The notes under the pieces were generated by a model. It had not been told where the DNA came from. It saw only the letters and a list, made by a program, of their open reading frames with translations, and ran no database searches. Below are positions 1 to 8,012 of a stretch of 50,667 nt of DNA, in pieces (within the stretch, counting starts at the first letter, position 1; every line of letters begins with the position of its first letter). The DNA comes from Sphingomonas sp. (lineage in GTDB: Bacteria > Pseudomonadota > Alphaproteobacteria > Sphingomonadales > Sphingomonadaceae), in NCBI RefSeq assembly GCF_017304615.1, contig NZ_JAFKLZ010000006.1, positions 1 to 50,667 of the forward strand, read 5' to 3'. The position numbers and the translations under genes are program-made.

Positions 1-304
<304 letters not shown>

Positions 305-487
305 GTTCCACCATCAATGACAGCTCTGGCTGACATTGCGGTTGGATGATTGAGTTCGACGCCAGATTTAATACGAGCCTGCCGGCGATCCGTCGCTGGC
401 AAGCGAACTCATCATCGATGTTTCGAATGATGATCACCAAAAGAGTGCACGATTTTAGAACCGCTTCACCGCATCCGCCGGCTTCAT

Positions 488-605
488 TGCCTGGTGGCCA
501 TAGCGTCGGTGTCCCACCCGATCCCATCCCGAACTCGGCCGTGAAACCCGACTGCGCCGATGGTACTATCGCCTAAGCGATGGAAGAGTAGGTCGTCGCC
601 AGGCA
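488..605 (+). rRNA. rrf: 5S ribosomal RNA
   Basis: The terminal stem pairs GCCTGG (489-494) with CCAGGC (599-604). Between them are the conserved 5S blocks CCCGATCCCATCCCGAACTCGG and GGAAGAGTAGGTCGTCGCC-like sequence in shortened form. Length is about 118 nt, normal for 5S. It sits between the 23S end and tRNA-fMet, as expected for an rrn operon that ends in tRNA genes. Terminal bases are judged from stem pairing and may be off by one or two. Confidence 0.93.
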
Positions 606-698
606 TTGCAGCTGGCGGGTGTGCGTCGAAGCGTTTCCCATGAACCCATTCACAAGGTCGATCGTCCCATCCCCCCTCCCCGGGGCGGTCGGCGCTGG

Positions 699-775
<77 letters not shown>

Positions 776-790
776 ACGCCACGCAGCATT

Positions 791-825
791 AAAGCCCGCG
801 AGTCGCGAGACTCGGCGGGCTTTTT
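791..825 (+). terminator. Rho-independent terminator of the rrn-tRNA-fMet unit
   Basis: AAAGCCCGC (791-799) pairs with GCGGGCTTT (815-823), extended by GAGTC/GACTC around a GCGA tetraloop with a one-base bulge. A run of five T follows the stem directly, the classical intrinsic terminator form. It begins 15 bases after the tRNA-fMet CCA, so it should end the rRNA transcript. Confidence 0.8.
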
Positions 826-897
826 GCGTTTTTCCCAGCGCGAAGCATCGCCGCTTTGTGCCCGCGCCGGATATGTTCAAAACCGTCAATCGCCGCC

Positions 898-926
898 TTG
901 TCAGCCTATGGGAGACCTGTTAATCG
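898..926 (+). promoter_or_regulatory. Candidate promoter for tRNA-Thr
   Basis: TTGTCA at 898-903 and TAATCG at 921-926 are separated by 17 bases, a fair match to housekeeping -35 and -10 elements. Placement after the rrn terminator and about 30 bases before the mature tRNA-Thr end suggests separate transcription of that tRNA. It is inferred from motif and position only. Confidence 0.4.
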
Positions 927-958
927 CGCCGCCTTGCCGTGCCGAAAGGCGCGCGCGG

Positions 959-1034
959 GCCGCCTTAGCTCAGCTGGTAGAGCATCGCATTCGTAATGCG
1001 GGGGTCACAGGTTCGAGTCCTGTAGGCGGCACCA
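959..1034 (+). tRNA. tRNA-Thr (anticodon CGT)
   Basis: A 76-nt cloverleaf with acceptor stem GCCGCCT/AGGCGGC, D-loop AGCTGGTAGAGC, anticodon stem TCGCA/TGCGG around loop TTCGTAA, T-arm ACAGGTTCGAGTCCTGT and an encoded ACCA end. The anticodon CGT (992-994) reads the ACG threonine codon. The converging gene on the other strand ends only 20 bases downstream, and no terminator is evident in that gap. Confidence 0.97.
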
Positions 1035-1054
1035 TTTCCCAGAACACGCTTCGA

Positions 1055-2110
1055 TCACGCGGCGCGGTTGCGACGGGTTACGCTACGCGCGCCGCCGACG
1101 AGCCGGGACGCTAGCAGTTCGTCCAGGCTCGAATATCCCAGGCCGAGATGATCGGGGCGGATCGCCATCGCGGCCGACAGGCCGATCGTCCCGGCCTTGA
1201 GCGCCGTGCGGACGACGCGGCCCCAGCGCAGCGCGCTCTCCCAGCGGATCATCGTCAGGCTGTCCTGATCGACCGCCCGGTTCGACAGAAACTGATCTTG
1301 CAGCCGACCGATCAGCTCGCCGAGCCGCTCGAGCGTCGCGCGATCTGGGACCGGCGTGCCATGCATCAGATGCCGCACGATCAGCGCGGCGTCGTCGGAA
1401 GGGTCAATCGCGCCGAGGCTAGCATAGCTTTCCGCCAACACCCGCGCCGCATTGGCCTGCATCGTATCGACGTAGCGCTGCGACGCGCCGCCGCCATGCT
1501 TGCGATAGAGCAGGAGCGGCTCGTCGATCCGGGCGATCCTGCCGATCCGCGCCATACGATGGTATAGGTCAAAATCCTCCGCGTAGAGGAAATCGGGCCT
1601 CGTAAAATCTCCCGGCGGGACGGCGTCGCGGCGCAGCATGACGGTGGACCAGACCAGCGGGTTTTCGATATGGAGCAGCCATTCGATCAACTGCGGCGTC
1701 GTTACCGGCGACTTGATGCTCGACGTGACCGTGCCGTCTTCCAGCACCGCCGCGGCCGTGCCGAGCAGCACGACGTCCGGGTTGGCGTCGAGGTGTGCAA
1801 CTTGGCGCGCGAACCGCTCGGGCAGACATATATCGTCCTGGTCCAGCCCTGCGACGTAACGGCCGCGCGCTTCGGCAAAGGCGCGATTGCGACTGCGGAC
1901 CGGACCGCCATTCTGTTCGGCGGGGATGATTTTCAGACGGGGGTCGGGACAGGCGCGCAAGATCTCTAGCGTGTCGTCGGTCGAGCAATCGTCAACCGCG
2001 ATCACCTGGAAGTCGGTGAAGGTCTGCGCCCAGAGGCTGTCGAGCGTATCCCCGATCAGGCCGGCGCCGTTATACGCAGCCATGACGACGCTGACCGCGG
2101 GTCGAGTCAT
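1055..2110 (-). CDS. Glycosyltransferase family 2
   Basis: A 351-residue protein. It should transfer a sugar from a nucleotide-activated donor; acceptor and sugar cannot be told from sequence. The N-terminal GT-A fold is clear: VSVVMAAYNG at residues 7-16, the nucleotide-binding DD at 40-41, and DQDD at 90-93 as the metal-binding DxD. YAEDFDLYHR further on probably holds the catalytic base region. No signal peptide or clear membrane span is visible, so it is probably cytosolic or peripheral. The ATG at 2110 was chosen because it overlaps the TGA of the upstream fusion gene as ATGA and starts directly with the GT-A strand; an upstream extension is open but unlike the family. Translational coupling suggests one pathway, perhaps assembly of a glycan or glycosylated metabolite (inference). 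Confidence 0.88.
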   Translation of the reverse strand: MTRPAVSVVMAAYNGAGLIGDTLDSLWAQTFTDFQVIAVDDCSTDDTLEILRACPDPRLKIIPAEQNGGPVRSRNRAFAEARGRYVAGLDQDDICLPERFARQVAHLDANPDVVLLGTAAAVLEDGTVTSSIKSPVTTPQLIEWLLHIENPLVWSTVMLRRDAVPPGDFTRPDFLYAEDFDLYHRMARIGRIARIDEPLLLYRKHGGGASQRYVDTMQANAARVLAESYASLGAIDPSDDAALIVRHLMHGTPVPDRATLERLGELIGRLQDQFLSNRAVDQDSLTMIRWESALRWGRVVRTALKAGTIGLSAAMAIRPDHLGLGYSSLDELLASRLVGGARSVTRRNRAA

Positions 2111-4575
2111 GCCACCGCGCGCTCGCGGTCGCCGAGCACCTGCTCGACGATCATTTGGCCGACATCGTTCTGCCACAGCCAAAGCCCGTTGGCCTGACCG
2201 CGGAAGCTTGCTTCGCCGCCCAGCTGGCCCCAAGGCACGAAACCGGCGGCGAGCCCGATGCCGAATACCCCGGGAATGGGCCGGTCGTTCGCGTCGAGCA
2301 CTCGGCAATGCTTGTCGACCATCGGCCGGTCGCGATGCGCCGCAAGTGCGATGGGCGCGCCGCTCGCGTCGAACAGCGGCAGCGCCTGGGGACGATAGCC
2401 GAGCGCGGCGACGACGAGGTCTGCTTGTTCGATCATCCTGCGGGCGGCCTCCTCATCGTCGCCGATCATGTGTGAGGTGACGCGCGGGTCGGGAGCGCGG
2501 CCGTCCACCTGCAGCATGCGCAGGACGAGTTCGCGCGCTTCGAGCCGGAAACCGCCGAGGCGATACACAAATCCGGACACCGGACAGATGTCATTCTCGT
2601 TGAAATCGTTGAAGTTATCGTCACGCGCGGCATCGGCGCTGTGGTAGAAGGGGCGTAACGGGCGGCTATGGAGCAAGGCGATCCCGCCCGCGCCGAAAGC
2701 GATGCCCGGGCGGCTGCGCAGCATCAACGCGACGCTGGCGAGCGCGCTGGTCGAGCCCCCGATCACGACGACCTTGGGGTTACGTATGCTGCGCAGCAGA
2801 TCCGCAGCACGATCGAGCCCGCCGAGCGCGAGCAGCTCGTCCGACTGCATGATCCGGCCGTCCGCGATCTGGTGTAGCGGCGCCCCGGCGACTTGCTGGG
2901 CGACGAGACGGTCGAGCGGCTGATGGCCACCGGTGGCTATGACGATCGTGTTCGAACGATGCTCGCTCACGGCATTGTCGGATAGGCGGCGGAGGCGCGT
3001 CGTCCAGCTGCCATCGGGCAGGTGGTGCGCATCGACGACTTCATGCCCGGTCGCGATCCGCCCGCCATTGGCCGCAACGATCTGCGCCAGCCGGTCGCCC
3101 GTAGCGCGCAGCAAAGGTCCCGCCTCGACCAGCGGCACGCCCAGCGCGCCGACCGACTTGGCGACCTGGCGCGCGGCTGGATGGTCGATCAGCGATGCGA
3201 TTTCGGGATACGGGTTGTCCCTGACCGCGCTCAGAAAAGTTTCGGCGGTCGAATCCGAGGCGATGGCATAATGGCCCAGCCGGCCGCCGCCGAGCGCATC
3301 GTCGCGTTCGACGATCGTCAGTCCGGCCTGCGCCAGATCGGCGAGCCGCCCCTGCTTCGATGCTGCGGTCAGCAGCGCGGTGCCGGCGGGTCCGCCACCG
3401 ACGATCAGCATGGCGTCGATCCGCTTCGGGCGCGCCGGCGTTCGCTGTGCACGGACCGCGACGCCAACGCGGGCGGCGATGATGCGGGCGTCCGCCGCCG
3501 TCATCGCGTCGGTGATGGGCAGCGAAATGATTCGCGCGGCAACGTCGTCCGCGACCGGCGTCGGCCCGGCGATAGCATGGTCGCGGAACCACGGTTGTTG
3601 GCCGAGATGCGGGCTGAAATACGCGCCGCAACCGATCCCATCGGCCGCCAGCGCCCCCACCACGCGGTCGCGATCGGCATGTTGCGGCAGCAGCGCAGGC
3701 ATGAATTGCGTGGCGCGAGCGGAGCCCGCTACCGCCTGCAGCGTCAGACCGTCGAGCGCGTCGGCATAGGCCGCCTCGACCGCCGCGCGGTTGGCCACCA
3801 CCTCGCCGATCTCGCCGAGCTTGAGCCGCGCCATCGCCGCGACGATCTCCGACATCTTGGCGTTGATCCCGGGCATCACCGCGGCGCGGCTGCCGGCGAA
3901 CCCGAAATTGTTCATGCGACGAAGATCGTCGATCAGGTCGCTATCGCCGCAATGGATCAGCCCGCCCTCGGCGACCGCGAAGGTCTTGGTCGCGTGGAGC
4001 GAATAGATGATTGCGAACGGCGCGCCCGTGCCGAAACCCTGGCCGCTCGTGTCGATCGTGCCGAGCGAAGCGGCCGCATCGACCACCACGCCAACGCCAT
4101 GGCGGCGCATCAGCCAGGCATAGCGATCGAGGTCGATCGCGGTGCCGAACGTGGCGTACGGCACGACGACCGCGATTTGTCCGGCATGCTTTTCGAGCAA
4201 CCGTTCTTCGGCTGCGGCGCACATCGTCCAATCGTGCGGGTCGATGTCGGCGAGCAGCGGGGTCAGCCCGCACCATTCGGCGGCTTGCGCGGTGGCTGCA
4301 AAGGTGAAGGCGGGCATCAGCGCCAGTCCGCCGGGGCGCGGCTCGCGGCCCACCGCCTGGCGGATCGCGAGCATCAGCCCGAGTGTCGCATTGCCGACGC
4401 CCAGGCATGCGCCCTGGCCGCCGAACAGTTTGGCGGTCGCTTCCGCTTCGAACGCGCGCAGTTCGGGTCCGTTGTTCGAATAGATGCCCGATTCCTCGAC
4501 TCGCTTGAGCACATCGAGATGCTCGCTGAGGCGCGGCGGATTGGGATCGATCAGCGGGTAGCGCAGTTGAGCCAT
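2107..4575 (-). CDS. DegT/DnrJ/EryC1-type aminotransferase fused to an FAD/NAD(P) oxidoreductase
   Basis: An 822-residue two-domain protein. Residues 1-375 form a DegT/DnrJ/EryC1/StrS PLP fold: D166 in VVVDAAAS should bind the pyridine nitrogen and K197 in HATKTF is the expected Schiff-base lysine. DegT enzymes normally aminate keto-sugars. Residues 387-822 start with a Rossmann FAD motif (MLIVGGGPAG, 389-398), then an ATGG motif (547-550), a second dinucleotide motif (VVVIGGSTSA, 602-611) and a final GIG motif near 772, resembling flavin monooxygenases of the N-hydroxylase or FAD/NAD(P)-binding type. The frame is open through the junction, so the fusion is visible in the DNA. Usual DegT proteins are about 370-400 residues and carry no flavin domain. 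The product may be an oxidised amino sugar (hydroxylamino or similar), but this is inference. No clear ribosome site precedes the ATG. Confidence 0.85.
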   Translation of the reverse strand: MAQLRYPLIDPNPPRLSEHLDVLKRVEESGIYSNNGPELRAFEAEATAKLFGGQGACLGVGNATLGLMLAIRQAVGREPRPGGLALMPAFTFAATAQAAEWCGLTPLLADIDPHDWTMCAAAEERLLEKHAGQIAVVVPYATFGTAIDLDRYAWLMRRHGVGVVVDAAASLGTIDTSGQGFGTGAPFAIIYSLHATKTFAVAEGGLIHCGDSDLIDDLRRMNNFGFAGSRAAVMPGINAKMSEIVAAMARLKLGEIGEVVANRAAVEAAYADALDGLTLQAVAGSARATQFMPALLPQHADRDRVVGALAADGIGCGAYFSPHLGQQPWFRDHAIAGPTPVADDVAARIISLPITDAMTAADARIIAARVGVAVRAQRTPARPKRIDAMLIVGGGPAGTALLTAASKQGRLADLAQAGLTIVERDDALGGGRLGHYAIASDSTAETFLSAVRDNPYPEIASLIDHPAARQVAKSVGALGVPLVEAGPLLRATGDRLAQIVAANGGRIATGHEVVDAHHLPDGSWTTRLRRLSDNAVSEHRSNTIVIATGGHQPLDRLVAQQVAGAPLHQIADGRIMQSDELLALGGLDRAADLLRSIRNPKVVVIGGSTSALASVALMLRSRPGIAFGAGGIALLHSRPLRPFYHSADAARDDNFNDFNENDICPVSGFVYRLGGFRLEARELVLRMLQVDGRAPDPRVTSHMIGDDEEAARRMIEQADLVVAALGYRPQALPLFDASGAPIALAAHRDRPMVDKHCRVLDANDRPIPGVFGIGLAAGFVPWGQLGGEASFRGQANGLWLWQNDVGQMIVEQVLGDRERAVA

Positions 4576-4734
4576 GATCGGCGCTTGTGACAGGGACCGC
4601 CTAAGAAGCGGTTACGCTCGGTGTAACGGGGGAGGACAGGGCCAGGCTGTGGCCGGTCTGCGGTGATGCTGCGCCGTCCCGCCGCAGCAAAATGGGTGCT
4701 TGACCTGCGCCGCGCTCCGATTGACGATGCGTGT

Positions 4735-5082
4735 ATGACAAGCACAGATCCGGCCGCGATGTTTCGCGAGATGCTGGGCGAATGGGAGAAGCTGGCGAAC
4801 AGCGTGGGGGACGGGCTGGCCAAGTCCGACGAATTTTCGCGCTTCATGCACGGCGCGACGACGGCGCAGATGAACACGCAGGAAGCGATCAGCGGCATGA
4901 TGGCCCGCGCGCTCGCCGCCGCCAACATGCCGAGCCGCGCCGAGATCGAGGATCTGTCCGCTCGCCTCGCGCGGATGGAGGTGATGCTGGCGCGGATTGA
5001 GGAGCGCTTGGGCGGCGCGCCGGAACGGGCCGACCGGCCCAAGCCGAGCCGGACGCGCAAACCTCCGGCGGCCAAGGCCTGA
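4735..5082 (+). CDS. Short PhaE/PhaR-like PHA synthase subunit
   Basis: A 115-residue acidic-to-basic protein directly before a class III-type PHA synthase. The segment PSRAEIEDLSARLARMEVML is a predicted amphipathic or coiled-coil helix and resembles the C-terminal part of PhaE subunits, followed by a Lys/Pro/Ala-rich tail. Known PhaE proteins are around 360 residues and PhaR around 200, so this would be an unusually small partner. By family analogy it would bind PhaC and activate polymerisation at the granule. The ATG at 4735 was chosen; an in-frame ATG at 4663 would add an atypical basic stretch. No Shine-Dalgarno sequence is visible. Its TGA is separated from the synthase TTG start by one codon in the same frame. 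Confidence 0.6.
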   Translation: MTSTDPAAMFREMLGEWEKLANSVGDGLAKSDEFSRFMHGATTAQMNTQEAISGMMARALAAANMPSRAEIEDLSARLARMEVMLARIEERLGGAPERADRPKPSRTRKPPAAKA

Positions 5083-5085
5083 AGT

Positions 5086-6156
5086 TTGGCGACCGCCGCC
5101 CTAGACCTGGCGGACGCCGCGCGCGTCGAGTTCGAACGGGCGATGCAGCGCAATCTGAAGGGACTCGAATACTTCCAGACCAGCGGGCCGACGCTCGGCG
5201 CGACGTCCAAGGACGTGCTGATCGAACGCGGCACGATGCGGCTTTATCATTATCATCCGCGAACGGACGACGTGTATCGCGTGCCGATCCTGCTGGTGAT
5301 GGCGACGACCAACCGCGGCTACGTCTTCGACATGGTGCCGGGGCAGAGCCTGGTCGAATATCTGCTGAACGCGGGGTTCGACGTGTTCATGCTCGACTGG
5401 GACGCGCCGCGCGCCGACGAGCGGACGTTGACGCTCGAAAGCTACGTTCTCGACTTCCTGCCCGCCGCGGTCGCGCGGGTGAAGGCGGAGACGGGGGAGC
5501 CGGACATAAACGTCGTCGCTTATTGCTTTGGCGGCGTGCTGTCGCTGCTGTGGGCGGCGCTGCATCCGGATGCGGGGCTGGCGAATCTCGTCACCTTCAC
5601 GACGCCGGTCGATTTTTCGCAGATGGAGATGTTTCAGACCTGGGCTGACCGGCGTTTCTTCGACGTCGACAAATTGGTCGATACGTTCGGCAACTGCCCC
5701 GGCGACTATCTCTACACAGCGTTCGATATGCTGCGGCCCGCCGCGCGAACGGCCGGCAACATCCGGCTCTACGACAATTTGTGGAACGACGAGTTCGTGA
5801 AGTCGTATCGCATGTTCGACCGCTGGACCTCGGACCAGCTGCCGCTGGCGGGCGAATATTTCCGCCAGACGACCAAGAAGCTGATGTGGGGCAATGAATT
5901 GCTCGCGGGTACGCTGGAAGTCGGCGGGCGACGGGTCGATCTCGGCAAGATCACGGTTCCGTTTCTCCATGTCACTGCCGAGCACGACCATATCGTGCCG
6001 ACCGGCGCCTCCGCTCCGCTGATCGACATGGTCGGATCGACCGACAAGCAGGCGATCATGCTGAAGGGCGGGCATGTCAGCCTGATCGCGGGGCCGAATG
6101 CGATCAAACGGTTGTGGCCCAACCTCGTCGCCTGGCTGGGAGAGCGATCGACATGA
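5086..6156 (+). CDS. phaC: Class III-type polyhydroxyalkanoate synthase (PhaC)
   Basis: A 356-residue alpha/beta-hydrolase that polymerises (R)-3-hydroxyacyl-CoA into polyester granules. The nucleophile motif is AYCFGG with Cys147, where lipases have Ser. Asp301 (AEHDHIVP) and His330 (GGHVSLIAG) complete the triad. This spacing nearly equals the C149-D302-H331 triad known for the Allochromatium vinosum class III enzyme, and the length fits class III rather than the roughly 560-600-residue class I enzymes. The start is TTG at 5086, four bases after the stop of the PhaE-like gene; no better start lies before conserved sequence. An ATGA overlap couples it to the next gene. The main uncertainty is substrate chain length. 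Confidence 0.9.
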   Translation: MATAALDLADAARVEFERAMQRNLKGLEYFQTSGPTLGATSKDVLIERGTMRLYHYHPRTDDVYRVPILLVMATTNRGYVFDMVPGQSLVEYLLNAGFDVFMLDWDAPRADERTLTLESYVLDFLPAAVARVKAETGEPDINVVAYCFGGVLSLLWAALHPDAGLANLVTFTTPVDFSQMEMFQTWADRRFFDVDKLVDTFGNCPGDYLYTAFDMLRPAARTAGNIRLYDNLWNDEFVKSYRMFDRWTSDQLPLAGEYFRQTTKKLMWGNELLAGTLEVGGRRVDLGKITVPFLHVTAEHDHIVPTGASAPLIDMVGSTDKQAIMLKGGHVSLIAGPNAIKRLWPNLVAWLGERST

Positions 6157-6686
6157 GCCACGTTATCCGCCGTTTCCGCCCCGAGGACCGCGACATGGTG
6201 ATCGCCTTCGCCGCGGCCTTGCCCGAACATGACTTGCTGTTTCTCAGCCGCGACGTGCGCGAGCCGCGCGTGGTGGCGGCATGGCTCGACGCGATCGAGG
6301 CGGGACTGATCGACAGCCTGATCGCCGAGGATGGCGGGGAGATCGTCGCCACCGCGGCGCTGGTCCACGATCCGCTGAGCTGGTCGCCGCATGTCGGCGA
6401 AGTGCGCTTGCTGGTCGCGTCGGGGCGGCGGGGGTCGGGGCTGGGCAGCGACTTGCTCCAGGGCATCTTCATGATCGCGCGGGATCGCGGGCTGGCCAAG
6501 CTGACCGCGCGGATGACGGTCGACCAGACCGGATCGATCGCGCTGTTCGAGGGCGTCGGGTTTCGCGCCGAAGCGATGCTGAAGGATCAGGTGCGTGGGG
6601 CGGACGGGCAGAGTCACGACCTCGCCATCCTGAGCTATGACGCTGCCCGAGTCGCGGCGCGGCATCAGGCGATCGGGATCGAATAG
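6153..6686 (+). CDS. GNAT family N-acetyltransferase
   Basis: A 177-residue protein with the GNAT fold. The acetyl-CoA loop is in VRLLVASGRRGSGLGSDLL (R/Q-x-x-G-x-G/A type), and the C-terminal part has the usual VDQTGSIALFEGVGFRAEA segment around the last strand-helix. Substrate is unknown. The ATG at 6153 overlaps the phaC stop as ATGA, so it is translated with the PHA synthase; a longer in-frame start exists but lies inside phaC. Position suggests a role linked to acyl-CoA metabolism or simply co-transcription (inference). Confidence 0.85.
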   Translation: MSHVIRRFRPEDRDMVIAFAAALPEHDLLFLSRDVREPRVVAAWLDAIEAGLIDSLIAEDGGEIVATAALVHDPLSWSPHVGEVRLLVASGRRGSGLGSDLLQGIFMIARDRGLAKLTARMTVDQTGSIALFEGVGFRAEAMLKDQVRGADGQSHDLAILSYDAARVAARHQAIGIE

Positions 6687-6741
6687 GGATCGAATTAACG
6701 GGGCGGGCGTAGAACCCGCTCGACCGCAGGAGAATATCGAA

Positions 6742-7533
6742 ATGGCGACCGCAGCACCCGAAACCAGCGTCAAGGCGCCATCCGCGCTGCTCGCGCTGAC
6801 CGAATTGCCGCGCGCGCTGTTCGAACTGGGCTCGCTGCCCTGGGCGGCGCCGATGCTCGCGACGGCGCCGCGCGGCGACGGGCATCCGGTGATCGTGCTG
6901 CCCGGGTTCGTCACCAGCGACCGCTCGACCGGCATCCTGCGCGGCTTCCTCAAGCGCCATGGCTATGCCGCGCACACCTGGGACCTGGGCCGCAACCTCG
7001 GGCCCAAGGCGATCGGGCATCAGGGCGAGAAGCTGATCGAGCGCGTGCTCGCGGTGTATGAGGAGAGCGGGCAGAAGGTGTCGCTGGTCGGCTGGAGCCT
7101 GGGCGGCGTCATGGCGCGCCTCGTCGCCAAGCGCATTCCCCACGCGATCCGTCAGGTCATCACGCTCGGCTCGCCCTTTTCGGGCAGCCCCAAGGCGTCA
7201 AACGTCTGGCGAGCGTACGAAATGCTGACCGGACAGAAGATCGACGCCGACCATACCAAGGCGCAGCTGCATGAGGTGTCCGCCCCTCCGCCGGTGCCCT
7301 CGACCGCGATCTATTCGCGCGCCGACGGCGTCGTCGCGTGGCAGAATTGCTGCGAGGAGATCGGCCCGATGTCGGACAATATCGAAGTCCATGGCAGCCA
7401 TTGCGGGCTCGGCTTCAACGCCAGTGTCCTCTTTGCGATCGCCGACCGGCTGGCGCAGCCCGAGGACGACTGGCATCCGTTCGAACGCAGCGGGTTGCGG
7501 GCGTTCGTCTATCCGTCGGCGGGGCACGCCTGA
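6742..7533 (+). CDS. Alpha/beta hydrolase, lipase-like
   Basis: A 263-residue cytosolic hydrolase. VIVLPGFVTSD (50-60) forms the oxyanion-side loop, GWSLGG carries the nucleophile Ser119, YSRADGVV probably supplies the acid and GSHCGLG the histidine. These fit PGAP1-like or lipase-type alpha/beta hydrolases that cleave esters. An AGGAG-type ribosome site about nine bases before the ATG at 6742 fixes the start. It lies 55 bases after the acetyltransferase inside a storage-polymer cluster, so an intracellular depolymerase or acyl-ester hydrolase is plausible, but it lacks the typical PhaZ sequence. A strong terminator follows. Confidence 0.8.
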   Translation: MATAAPETSVKAPSALLALTELPRALFELGSLPWAAPMLATAPRGDGHPVIVLPGFVTSDRSTGILRGFLKRHGYAAHTWDLGRNLGPKAIGHQGEKLIERVLAVYEESGQKVSLVGWSLGGVMARLVAKRIPHAIRQVITLGSPFSGSPKASNVWRAYEMLTGQKIDADHTKAQLHEVSAPPPVPSTAIYSRADGVVAWQNCCEEIGPMSDNIEVHGSHCGLGFNASVLFAIADRLAQPEDDWHPFERSGLRAFVYPSAGHA

Positions 7534-7541
7534 CCTCTTGG

Positions 7542-7568
7542 CCTCCCCCCTTGAAGGGGAGGTTTTTT
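7542..7568 (+). terminator. Rho-independent terminator with CCTCCCC/GGGGAGG stem
   Basis: CCTCCCC (7542-7548) pairs with GGGGAGG (7556-7562) across a CCTTGAA loop, followed by six T. It terminates the phaE-like/phaC/GNAT/hydrolase transcript. The stem-loop type resembles a short element that I recall as widespread in sphingomonad intergenic regions. The T-run touches the stop codon of the converging phasin gene. Confidence 0.85.
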
Positions 7569-8012
7569 CAGTCCTTCTTCCCCGAGCCCACGGCATCCTT
7601 GCCGAATTGCATGATCAGGTCGCCGATCTCGCGGGCATGGGCGAGCGCGCGCGCCTTGCTGGCGTAGATAGTCGCCCTGGATCTTCGCCACCTCGGCCGG
7701 GTTCTTCGCACCTGCCGCCGCGCGCATCGCAGCGAAGGCCTCGCGCGTGTTGGCCTCGGCGTGCTCGATCACCTTCATGCTAACCGAATTGCCCTGCTTG
7801 GCAAGTTTTTCCCCCGATTTTCGGATGTTATCGCCAATCCCCTCAACGCGGTCGGCGGTCGCCTTGGCTCCTGAAGCCACTCGGTCGGTCGCGTCCTTGG
7901 TCGCCTTCGCGGCGCGGTCGGTGACGTCCTTGGCGCGCTTGGCGGCGTTGTCGGTCGCGTCCTTCGCGCGTTTCGCTCCCTTGTCGATTGCGTCCTTGAC
8001 CTTCTTCGCCAT
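7568..8012 (-). CDS. Phasin family protein, frameshifted near its C-terminus
   Basis: A granule-coat protein of about 145 residues if the frame is repaired. Five 11-residue Lys/Ala/Asp repeats form the N-terminus, followed by a phasin core (SVSMKVIEHAEANTREAFAA, then AEVAKIQGDYL). After QGDYL the frame is lost at about 7655-7668. The expected ending (KARALAHAREIGDLIMQFGK, then DAVGSGKKD and TGA at 7568-7570) continues in another frame. The unrepaired frame instead runs on to 7509 with an Arg/Pro-rich tail unlike phasins. It is either a real mutation, a sequencing error, or recoding. The ATG at 8012 overlaps the stop of the upstream acyltransferase as ATGA; a GTG at 8015 is the alternative. 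Phasins coat PHA granules and control their size, which fits the neighbouring phaC. Confidence 0.8.
7845..8009 (-). repeat. Five tandem 11-codon (33-bp) repeats in the phasin gene
   Basis: Residues 2-56 of the phasin consist of five consecutive 11-residue units of the type AKRAKDATDNA, with Lys at position 2 or 5, Asp at 6 and 9, and Ala elsewhere. On DNA these are imperfect 33-bp repeats. The pattern predicts a long amphipathic helix like those of LEA group 3 or lipid-droplet proteins, fit for lying on a granule surface. Confidence 0.75.

Noticed and set aside
959-1057. tRNA-Thr as an island attachment site
   Set aside because: No integrase and no repeated tRNA 3' end found within the window.
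3022-4590. 522-codon plus-strand frame opposite the aminotransferase fusion
   Set aside because: Antisense shadow with no domain; the minus-strand frame is a recognisable PLP/flavin enzyme.
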